Shown here one piece after another: positions 1 to 6,307 of a DNA stretch of 22,581 bases. The notes below the pieces were generated by a model. That model worked only from the letters and a program-made list of their open reading frames with translations, did no database searches and had not been told where the DNA came from. The first letter of the stretch is position 1; the number at the start of each line of letters is the position of its first letter. The position numbers and the translations under genes were made by a program. Source of the DNA: Gammaproteobacteria bacterium (lineage in GTDB: Bacteria > Pseudomonadota > Gammaproteobacteria > Thiohalobacterales > Thiohalobacteraceae); the NCBI GenBank assembly GCA_018819175.1, contig JAHJQQ010000006.1, positions 1 to 22,581 of the forward strand. The letters are read 5' to 3'.

Positions 1-35
1 CTTGTGTTTGATGATGCTCTGGTTACTATTTAGCA

Positions 36-205
36 TGAGGGTTACCTCTTATGGGTTTTGATGGTGAGTTCGCACTTCCATCAAACCCGGTAACCCTCAC
101 CTTTTCAAGTCAGGTGTCAGATCAAGTCTGAACTACTACACCTGAGTCGCTTTTGCGAAGGATCTTATACCTCGGAGCTGAGATCCTTCTTCGCAGAAAA
201 CGCTC
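36..205. repeat. Three consecutive long hairpins in non-coding DNA
   Basis: The first 484 bases hold no convincing gene but are highly structured. Hairpin 1: TGAGGGTTACC (36-46) pairs with GGTAACCCTCA (89-99); inside it, GGGTTTTGATGG (53-64) pairs with CCATCAAACCC (78-88) with one bulged T. Hairpin 2: TCAGGTGT (110-117) pairs with ACACCTGA (138-145), with CAGA/TCTG inside. Hairpin 3: GAAGGATCT (157-165) pairs with AGATCCTTC (181-189), and the pairing continues imperfectly outward through GCTTTTGC / GCAGAAAACGC to about 203. All three are seen directly. What they are (structured RNA, degraded mobile palindromes or protein sites) is unknown. They lie about 280 bases beyond the potD stop, too far to be its natural terminator. 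Confidence 0.6.
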
Positions 206-447
206 ATCAGAATGACAGTTGAATTGTGTTACCTTCGTGTTACTAGCGTTCATGCCTGGATAAGTTGTTTTTCCATCCCATTTCTAATCTAAATCTGTGT
301 TCTCTGCGCCCTCTGTGGCAATTATTTTATCGCATGATTAAATCAGCGTGGCTTGCGCGGTGGCTGGTCTATCGCAACGAAGCGGGCCGTACTGGAGCAG
401 GCCAAGCAGGAATTACGCAGACTCTAGGGCAAGGAATGATGGGTTTA

Positions 448-471
448 GACGGCAGCCTCCTTGCTACCGTC
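448..471 (-). terminator. Hairpin just after potD, possible terminator
   Basis: About 14 bases beyond the potD stop codon, GACGGCAGC (448-456) and GCTACCGTC (463-471) can form a nine-pair stem with a six-base loop. One pair is a G-U wobble in the minus-strand transcript. No T-tract follows on the minus strand, so this is not a classical intrinsic terminator. It may still stop transcription or protect the 3' end of the pot mRNA. Confidence 0.35.
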
Positions 472-484
472 CACCTGAATCGAT

Positions 485-1519
485 TTACTGGCCGCTTTTC
501 AGTTTTTCCCAGTAATCATTCATGAGCGCATTGGCTTCTTCGCCAATGTCTTCCTGAAATTCACCGGCCTTCACCACATCCGCTGACGGGAAGATTATCG
601 GATTATTGCGAGTCTCTTCATCCAGCAGATCACGCGCGGTCAGGTTGGGCGTGGCATAACCGATCTCTTCCACGGCCTGTTTGGCCACTTCCGGGCGTAG
701 CATGAAGTCGAGGAACTTGTGCGCGTTCTCGACATTCTCCGCGCCCGCCGGAATGACAAAGTTATCAATCCAGAAACCGGCACCTTCGGACGGATAGACA
801 TATTCAATCGCTGCATTTTCTTCCTGCGCCATGGACGCCTCGCCACTCCACAACATGCCGAGCGACACATCACCGGCCAGGAAGGGTTCACGCGGCGCAT
901 CGGCATTGAACACCAGCACGTTCGGCATCAGCGTCTTGAGCTTTTCGTAGGCCTGTTCAATCTGGGCCGGGTCGGTGGTGTTGGTGGAGACACCATTGAT
1001 TTTGTACGCCATGTGGAACACTTCACGCATATCATCGATCAGTAACAGCTTGCCGCGCCATTGTTCATCCCACAGGTCGGCCCAGCCGGTGATGCTGGCC
1101 GGATCGATATCATCAGAGTTCACGCCAATCGCGGTGCTGCCCCACAGATAGGGAATGCTGTACTGGTTACCGGGATCGTAGGGCTTGTCCAGCAAATCGG
1201 GATCCAGATGCTTGTAGTTAGTCAGCCTGGCATGATCGATTGGCTGGATCAGGCCTTCCTTGCGCATGCGCGATACCAGGTAGGTGGAAGGCACCACGAT
1301 GTCATAGCCCTTGCCGTTCTGCAGCTTCAGCTTGGCGTACATGGTCTCGTTGTTGTCATAGGTGGAGTATTCGACCTTGATGCCGGTTTTTTCGGTGAAC
1401 TGTTCCAGCACACCTTCCGGGATGTACTCGGCCCAGTTGTAGACGACGACCTTGCCGTCCGCGTGCGCAGCGACAGACAGAACGCAAAGAACAGAGCTAA
1501 CAATTGCACGAAGTGTCAT
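485..1519 (-). CDS. potD: Spermidine/putrescine-binding periplasmic protein PotD
   Basis: Solute-binding protein of a polyamine ABC importer: it captures spermidine or putrescine in the periplasm and delivers it to the PotBC channel. The ATG at 1519 gives 344 residues, close to E. coli PotD, and has GGAG seven bases upstream. The longer frame from 1546 adds nine residues ahead of the signal peptide and has no comparable site. A signal peptide is clear (hydrophobic VSSVLCVLSVAAHA, then DGKVVVYNWAEYIPEG). Family hallmarks are present: YNWAEY near the mature start, LLLIDDMREVF, NTTDP, LMPNVLVFN, GMLWSG, GFWIDNF and RPEVAKQAVEEIGY. The acidic and tryptophan positions known to bind polyamine in E. 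coli PotD are retained (DDxRE, WxD). It is last in the operon, 64 bases after potC. Whether the ligand is spermidine or putrescine cannot be read from sequence. Confidence 0.95.
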   Translation of the reverse strand: MTLRAIVSSVLCVLSVAAHADGKVVVYNWAEYIPEGVLEQFTEKTGIKVEYSTYDNNETMYAKLKLQNGKGYDIVVPSTYLVSRMRKEGLIQPIDHARLTNYKHLDPDLLDKPYDPGNQYSIPYLWGSTAIGVNSDDIDPASITGWADLWDEQWRGKLLLIDDMREVFHMAYKINGVSTNTTDPAQIEQAYEKLKTLMPNVLVFNADAPREPFLAGDVSLGMLWSGEASMAQEENAAIEYVYPSEGAGFWIDNFVIPAGAENVENAHKFLDFMLRPEVAKQAVEEIGYATPNLTARDLLDEETRNNPIIFPSADVVKAGEFQEDIGEEANALMNDYWEKLKSGQ

Positions 1520-1583
1520 GACAGGACTCCAGTGAACGGTGACCATAAAGCGGGATAGTACGGATAAAGTATTTCCGGAACAA

Positions 1584-2357
1584 TCACCATTTGCGCCGCA
1601 CGCGCCCGAGCAGCGCGGCGATCATGACCAGTATCAATGAAAGGGCTAGCAGCAGGGTGGCGAGCACGTTTACTTCCGGCGATACGCCGATCTTGACCAT
1701 GGAATAGACGCGGATCGGCAGAATCTCGAAACCGGGGCCGGTGACGAAGGTGCTGATGATGACATCGTCCAGCGACAGGGTGAAACTCAGCAGCCAGCCG
1801 GCGATGACGGCAGGCATCACCAGCGGCAACACAATGGTGCGAAAACTGCGCCATTCACCGGCGCCGAGATCGCGTGCGGCCTCCAGCAGATTGCGGTCAA
1901 AGCCCTTTAATTGTGCATACACGGTGATCACTACGAACGGCAGGCAGAAGGTGATATGCGAGATCAGTAATGACCAGAAGCCGAGATGAATGCCCAGCAC
2001 GATGAAGATCACCAGGAAGGTGATGGCCAGGACGATGTCCGGTGACATCAGCACCACGAACAACAGCCCGGTGGCGAGTTTTTTCATGCGGAACTGGTAG
2101 CGATACACCGCCAGCGCCATCAGGGTGCCGATGACGGTGGCGGCCGTCGCGGCCAGGGTGGCGATCAGCAACGAGTTGGTGAAGGCCTGCATCAGGGCGT
2201 CGTTGTGCCACAGCTTTTCATACCAGCGCAGTGAAAAGCCTTTCCACTCGAACCCATACTTGGATTCATTGAAGGAATTGATGACCAGAATGGCGATCGG
2301 CAGGTAAAGATAGACAAACACCAGCCCGACCAAGCTCCACTTAAAGGGCGTTATCAT
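1584..2357 (-). CDS. potC: Polyamine ABC transporter permease PotC
   Basis: Inner-membrane permease that pairs with PotB to form the polyamine channel. The ATG at 2357 has a strong GGGAGGT a few bases upstream and overlaps the end of potB by 17 bases, so translation is probably coupled. The longer frame from 2399 adds 14 residues without a better site. The 257-residue product has about six hydrophobic segments, the first being WSLVGLVFVYLYLPIAILVI. The cytoplasmic EAA loop that docks on the ATPase is intact: EAARDLGAGEWRSF followed by LP. NSFNESKYGFEWKGFSLRWY near the N-terminus is typical of PotC. Nothing looks damaged. Confidence 0.94.
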   Translation of the reverse strand: MITPFKWSLVGLVFVYLYLPIAILVINSFNESKYGFEWKGFSLRWYEKLWHNDALMQAFTNSLLIATLAATAATVIGTLMALAVYRYQFRMKKLATGLLFVVLMSPDIVLAITFLVIFIVLGIHLGFWSLLISHITFCLPFVVITVYAQLKGFDRNLLEAARDLGAGEWRSFRTIVLPLVMPAVIAGWLLSFTLSLDDVIISTFVTGPGFEILPIRVYSMVKIGVSPEVNVLATLLLALSLILVMIAALLGRVRRKW

Positions 2358-3198
2358 CCAGACCTCCCTGGCGGTTAATACGGCGGTTGGCCTGGACATA
2401 GAACCACAACAACAGTCCCATCAACACAATTAATGTGATGCTCAGAGCCGCGCCGAACGGCCAGTCGCGCACCACCAGGAACTGGTTCTTGATAATGTTA
2501 CCGAGCAACAGGTTCTTGGCGCCACCCAGCAGATCGGAGACATAGAACATCCCCATCGCAGGCAGAAACACGATTAATGATCCGGCGATCACACCTGGCA
2601 TGCTGAGCGGCAGGATTACCTGTACGAAACGTTGCCAGGGCGTTGCGCCCAGATCGCGTGCTGCTTCCAGTAGGCGGTTATCGAGCTTACTGAAAGTGGT
2701 CACCAGCGGCAGCACCATGAAGGGCAGCAGGATATACACCAGACCGAAAATCACCGCGAAGGGTGTATACAGCAGTTGCAGCGGCGTATCGATCAGGCCC
2801 AGCGAAAGCAGCGTGGAATTGATCAGGCCCTTGGCGCCAAGGATCAGCTTGATGGCGTAGGTGCGGATCAGGCTGTTGGTCCAGAAGGGGACCATCATCA
2901 GGAACAGCAACAGCGCACGCGGCAGTTTGGGCAGCCGCGCCAGCGTCCAGGCGAAGGGATAACCGATCAACAGGCATATGACCGTGGTCAGCAGTGACAG
3001 CCAGAACGACTGCCAGAAGGCACTGGCATACACCGGTTCCCACAAGCGCGTGTAAGACTGCATTGTGAACGGATAAGAGGCCAGTTGCTGCGTATCGGGG
3101 CTGAGCAGGCTGGTCAGCAGTACCAGGATATGCGGGGCCAGCACGAACAGTGCCAGCCAGGCGAGGGTGACGGTAATGACGAGCTGGCGAAACCTCAC
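2341..3198 (-). CDS. potB: Polyamine ABC transporter permease PotB
   Basis: Inner-membrane permease, partner of PotC. The best start is the GTG at 3198, with AAGGA six bases upstream. It overlaps the TGA of potA in a GTGA arrangement, a classic coupled junction. The first 17 residues of the longer frame (from 3249) are the out-of-frame tail of potA and look spurious. The 285-residue protein begins with basic residues and a transmembrane helix (VITVTLAWLALFVLAPHIL). It has six hydrophobic stretches and an EAA loop, EAARDLGATPWQRF. FWTNSLIRTYA is a PotB-type motif. Only the start codon is in any doubt. Confidence 0.93.
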   Translation of the reverse strand: MRFRQLVITVTLAWLALFVLAPHILVLLTSLLSPDTQQLASYPFTMQSYTRLWEPVYASAFWQSFWLSLLTTVICLLIGYPFAWTLARLPKLPRALLLFLMMVPFWTNSLIRTYAIKLILGAKGLINSTLLSLGLIDTPLQLLYTPFAVIFGLVYILLPFMVLPLVTTFSKLDNRLLEAARDLGATPWQRFVQVILPLSMPGVIAGSLIVFLPAMGMFYVSDLLGGAKNLLLGNIIKNQFLVVRDWPFGAALSITLIVLMGLLLWFYVQANRRINRQGGLDDNAL

Positions 3199-4295
3199 CA
3201 GGATTCCTTGGCTATCACATGTTCCCAGCCGGCGACCCAGTCGACCCACACACGTTCGCCAATTCGGTAGTCGAAATCCGGATCGTCTTCATTGAAGAAT
3301 TCACTGACCAGCAGGTTCTGGCCGTTTTCTAGCCGGATCAGCGAGTCCAGTGTCTGGCCGGTGTAATTGCGTTCCAGTACCGCGCCGACATAGCCTCTGC
3401 GATCCACTGGGGCATCGGCGATGTATTCCACGCGCAGGTCTTCCGGGCGCAGCAACACATGCACCTCATCGCCCTCGGTCGCCTGCTGGTGGAAGCGAAT
3501 GGTTTTTTCCACGCCGTTGACCTCTGCCAGATAACGGTATTCACCCAGTGGGCGCAGGATGGTGGCGGGGAAGATATTAATTTCCCCGATGAAGCGCGCC
3601 ACGAACAGGTTGCAGGGTTCTTCGTAGATTTCGCGCGGCGTACCGATTTGCATGGCGCGGCCCTGGTCCATGACCAGCACCCGGTCGGACATGGACAGTG
3701 CCTCTTCCTGATCGTGGGTGACGTAAACAAAGGTAATACCGAGCTGACGTTGCAGTTGCTTGAGTTCGATCTGCATCTGGCGGCGCAACTTGTAATCCAG
3801 CGCGCTCAGGGATTCATCCAGCAGCAGCACGCGCGGACGGTTGACCACCGCGCGCGCAATCGCCACGCGTTGCTGTTGGCCACCGGAGAGTTGATGCGGG
3901 CGACGCTGGGCATAGTCGCTGAGCTGCACGGCGGCGAGTGCTTCCTTCACCCGTGGCGCGATCTCGTCGCGCGCAATCCCGTTCATGCGCAGGCCGAAGG
4001 CAACGTTGTCGAACACGGTCATGTGCGGAAACAGGGCATAATTCTGGAATACGGTATTCACCGGGCGGCGTTCCGCGGGTAGGGTGGCGATTTCGTGACC
4101 GGCCAGACGAATACTGCCCGCGTTGGCCTGTTCCAGACCGGCAATGAGGCGTAACACGGTGCTTTTGCCGCACCCGGAGGGGCCGAGCAGGGTGAAGAAT
4201 TCGCCGTCTCTGATCGTCAGGTCAAAGCCTTTCAGCACTTCCTCGCGATCAAAGCGTTTGGTGATGCCACTGAGGACAAGAATGAAATCAGACAT
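3195..4295 (-). CDS. potA: Polyamine ABC transporter ATP-binding protein PotA
   Basis: Cytoplasmic ATPase that powers polyamine import. At 366 residues it has the usual PotA length. Visible motifs: Walker A GPSGCGKST (38-46), Q-loop QNYALFP (84-90), signature LSGGQQQR (136-143), Walker B VLLLDES (156-162) and switch histidine in YVTHDQEEA (His194). A C-terminal regulatory TOBE-type region follows, roughly 240-360 (for example LLRPEDLRVEY). It is the first gene of potABCD and overlaps potB by four bases. No good ribosome-binding site is seen before the ATG. Related ATPases serve other binding-protein systems, but the PotD identity fixes the role here. Confidence 0.95.
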   Translation of the reverse strand: MSDFILVLSGITKRFDREEVLKGFDLTIRDGEFFTLLGPSGCGKSTVLRLIAGLEQANAGSIRLAGHEIATLPAERRPVNTVFQNYALFPHMTVFDNVAFGLRMNGIARDEIAPRVKEALAAVQLSDYAQRRPHQLSGGQQQRVAIARAVVNRPRVLLLDESLSALDYKLRRQMQIELKQLQRQLGITFVYVTHDQEEALSMSDRVLVMDQGRAMQIGTPREIYEEPCNLFVARFIGEINIFPATILRPLGEYRYLAEVNGVEKTIRFHQQATEGDEVHVLLRPEDLRVEYIADAPVDRRGYVGAVLERNYTGQTLDSLIRLENGQNLLVSEFFNEDDPDFDYRIGERVWVDWVAGWEHVIAKESW

Positions 4296-4324
4296 GGTTA
4301 TTGGCGGCTGTTGAACGTCCGCGC

Positions 4325-4353
4325 AATATAACCCGTATCCCTGGTTGTGGGAA
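4325..4353 (-). promoter_or_regulatory. Candidate potA promoter
   Basis: On the minus strand a TATATT box (4325-4330) lies 17 bases downstream of TTCCCA (4348-4353), which matches the -35 consensus at four of six positions. It would start transcription just ahead of potA, leaving a leader of about 20 bases. A perfect nine-base tandem repeat, AGGTTTCCC twice on the minus strand (4349-4366), overlaps and extends the -35 region. It could be a factor-binding site or chance. Read by eye only. Confidence 0.4.
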
Positions 4354-4417
4354 ACCTGGGAAACCTGGACAGATTTATTTAACTGCGGTCTCAGAGTTCA
4401 TAAACTAAAAATCGAAG

Positions 4418-4756
4418 AATCGGGGTCAGGTCACCTTTCCATATAACAAACGTGCAGGCACCAACAGTATTCCCTAGAAATACCAATGCAGTGTGAATGA
4501 CTGCTGCTCGCACGAAGAAGGCTTTGCGTAATTGTGAAATTGGTCTTATCAAATAGACCGAGTTCGGTCGAAAACAGCAGTATATATCGACCTGTTTGAT
4601 GTCTACTTCGGTTAACTAGTTGACGCATTACGAAGATTGCCGCGTCGCTGCGCTTCTCGTAATGACGGAAGACGAATATCAGTCAAAAGCAGTAGCAGCA
4701 TATAAACGCATCTGCCACCGCTCGATAACCAAACCCTCTGGTAGATCCTTGGTCCT
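4418..4756. other. Intergenic DNA with repeat remnants, no gene
   Basis: No coding frame here looks real; the 65-codon minus-strand frame at 4431-4628 has neither a family signature nor a start site. GGGGTCAGGTC at 4422-4432 resembles short sequences often found beside REP-associated and IS200-like transposase remnants; this is recalled, not searched. At 4626-4664, CATTACGA and TCGTAATG are the arms of a small palindrome. Its end, read as GTCATTACGAG on the minus strand, resembles the ends of the element at 15142-15296. Confidence 0.45.
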
Positions 4757-5950
4757 CTAACGCGGTATTACCCGTATACCATCCGCGACGGCGTCGCTGG
4801 GGTGTACGATCACCTGTTCATCCAGATCGAGTCCAGTCTTGATCTCGGCGGCGAAGCCATTGTTGTGATCGATCTGCACAGGTCGTAGGCGGGCACGATC
4901 GCCATCCAGAACAAACACCGCCCAGTCATCGGCATGGCGGAACAGGGCGCTGGAAGGTATCTGCAGAACTTTTTCACCTTCCCAGAGGATGAAGCTCGCT
5001 TCCACCCGATAGCCATCACCCAGCCGTGACCATTGCTCGGCGGGTGAGGTGATATCAGCGATAACCAGGACGCGCTGTTCTTCGACGCCGAGGGCGGAGA
5101 CCTTGGTGAAGCCGGTCGGTTCGACAACGCGCACACGGCCCTGCAGCGGGTCGGGGCCACCCCAGCGCGAAAACTCGACGGTCATCCCTGGCTGGATGCG
5201 TACCGCGTCGGCGGACAGCACTTCGATTTCGACTTCCAATGCCGCGGGATTGCCGACTTCGATCAACGCCTGTCCTGAGCTGACCACGCCCTCACTCTCG
5301 CGCAGCCGGCGCAGTACCTGGCCGGTGATTGGCGCGTGCACTGCAATACGCTCTGGTGTCTTTCCGGCTGGCGTTCCGGAGGAATACTGCAAGGCGGTTT
5401 GAGCGGCCTCCAATTCATGCCGAGCGACATCCACGGCAAACGCCGCCGAACGACGTGTCGCCTCCGCGCGCTGCCAGGCCGCCTCGGCGCGGTCACGCTC
5501 CTCGCGTGAGATGCAACCATCTAAACAAAGTGTCTTGCGGCGTTCGTATTCTTTTTTTGCAATCTGCGCATCGGCGGTCGCGGCGCGGGCATTCTCCTCG
5601 GCCGCCAGTACCGCCGCTTCGGACGCGGCGACGCGTGCTTGGGCCTCGGCGCGGCTGCGCGGATCAAGCACTTCGGAACGCAGCGGTTCGAGTTCGAGCA
5701 GGGGTTGCCCCTGTTCGACGGCATCACCCACCCGCAGTTCGATGCGTCGCACGTATCCGGACACCGGTGCCGACACCACATAGCGGTCGATGACACGGGT
5801 GCGGCCTTCTTCCTCGACCGTGACGCGCAACGGGGCTTGTGTTGCGCTGCGTACATCGACCGGAATCGGTTGCGGCATGAGGCCCCATGCCAGCGCCGCG
5901 ATCAGCGCCAAGGCAGTGAGTGCTAATCCCCAATGTCTGTGCAATGTCAT
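4757..5950 (-). CDS. HlyD-family periplasmic adaptor (membrane fusion protein)
   Basis: Adaptor of an export complex, anchored in the inner membrane and spanning the periplasm towards an outer-membrane channel. The ATG at 5950 gives 397 residues and has AGGAG about nine bases upstream. The longer frame from 6019 begins inside a repeat and should be ignored. Order: N-terminal anchor (LALTALALIAALAWGLM), barrel/lipoyl half (APVSGYVRRIELRVGDAVEQ), a long Ala/Glu/Arg-rich helical hairpin (about residues 95-190), the second lipoyl half (VHAPITGQVLRRLRESEGVV), then beta-barrel and membrane-proximal domains ending VADGIRVIPR. A CLDGC motif lies at the hairpin tip, as in some HlyD-like proteins. It lies downstream of the ATPase and permease on the same strand but is separated from the permease by 357 bases of repeats. 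The substrate is unknown. Confidence 0.88.
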   Translation of the reverse strand: MTLHRHWGLALTALALIAALAWGLMPQPIPVDVRSATQAPLRVTVEEEGRTRVIDRYVVSAPVSGYVRRIELRVGDAVEQGQPLLELEPLRSEVLDPRSRAEAQARVAASEAAVLAAEENARAATADAQIAKKEYERRKTLCLDGCISREERDRAEAAWQRAEATRRSAAFAVDVARHELEAAQTALQYSSGTPAGKTPERIAVHAPITGQVLRRLRESEGVVSSGQALIEVGNPAALEVEIEVLSADAVRIQPGMTVEFSRWGGPDPLQGRVRVVEPTGFTKVSALGVEEQRVLVIADITSPAEQWSRLGDGYRVEASFILWEGEKVLQIPSSALFRHADDWAVFVLDGDRARLRPVQIDHNNGFAAEIKTGLDLDEQVIVHPSDAVADGIRVIPR

Positions 5951-5978
5951 GCAGTGATGGCTCCTGATATCGAAAACT

Positions 5979-6049
5979 TTTACTGCGAAAGACTCAAAGT
6001 GCGCAAAGAACAATCTCAATCAATGCCATATCGTGAGTTCCCTCTCACC
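5979..6049. repeat. Direct repeat, copy 1 (71 bp)
   Basis: This segment is repeated at 6136-6206 with only four mismatches (67 of 71 identical by eye). It begins TTTACTGCGAAAGACTC and ends CGTGAGTTCCCTCTCACC. A shared tail, GGGACTGTTCCTTT, follows at 6061-6074. It lies immediately upstream of the adaptor gene. It is non-coding and of unknown origin. Confidence 0.8.
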
Positions 6050-6135
6050 CCGCGGGGGAGGGGACTGTTCCTTTAAAATTCGTTAATGTTTCAATCCGTA
6101 CGCCTTTGCGTCATTTGCGGAAACAGTTCCTTCCA

Positions 6136-6206
6136 TTTACTGCAAAAGACTCAAAGTACGCAAAGAACAATCTCGATCGATGCCATATCGTGAGTTCCCT
6201 CTCACC
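6136..6206. repeat. Direct repeat, copy 2 (71 bp)
   Basis: Second copy of the 5979-6049 repeat, 157 bases away. Unlike copy 1, it is separated from its tail GGGACTGTTCCTTT (6285-6298) by a large hairpin. Copy 1 may therefore be a version that lost the hairpin. Confidence 0.8.
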
Positions 6207-6214
6207 TCGCGGGA

Positions 6215-6268
6215 GAGGGCCAGGGAGAGGGGGCTGTCTGATAGAGGATCACCCTCTCCCTGGCCCTC
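6215..6268. repeat. Perfect 17-bp inverted repeat between permease and adaptor genes
   Basis: GAGGGCCAGGGAGAGGG (6215-6231) and CCCTCTCCCTGGCCCTC (6252-6268) are exact reverse complements around a 20-base loop. The pairing extends a few bases outward with one mismatch. A run of ten G follows at 6278-6287. On the minus-strand mRNA this very stable stem would lie between the permease and adaptor reading frames. It could reduce or uncouple adaptor expression or protect the upstream mRNA. There is no T-tract, so it is not a typical terminator. Confidence 0.75.
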
Positions 6269-6307
6269 CCCCGTCAAGGGGGGGGGGACTGTTCCTTTCA
6301 TACTCTA

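Noticed and set aside
36..99. Integron attC site or integrase-type recombination site
   Set aside because: The core bases are in the wrong orientation (GTT on the 5' arm), and no cassette or integrase is nearby.
265..525. 86-codon plus-strand frame upstream of potD
   Set aside because: It overlaps the potD end and has no ribosome-binding site or family feature. It includes a TCTGTG/CTCTGCG type dispersed sequence.
4431..4628. 65-codon minus-strand frame in the pot-adaptor gap
   Set aside because: It overlaps repeat remnants, has unusual composition and no start site.
5951..6019. N-terminal extension of the adaptor protein
   Set aside because: The extension is encoded by the 71-base repeat, and the internal ATG at 5950 has a proper ribosome-binding site and signal anchor.
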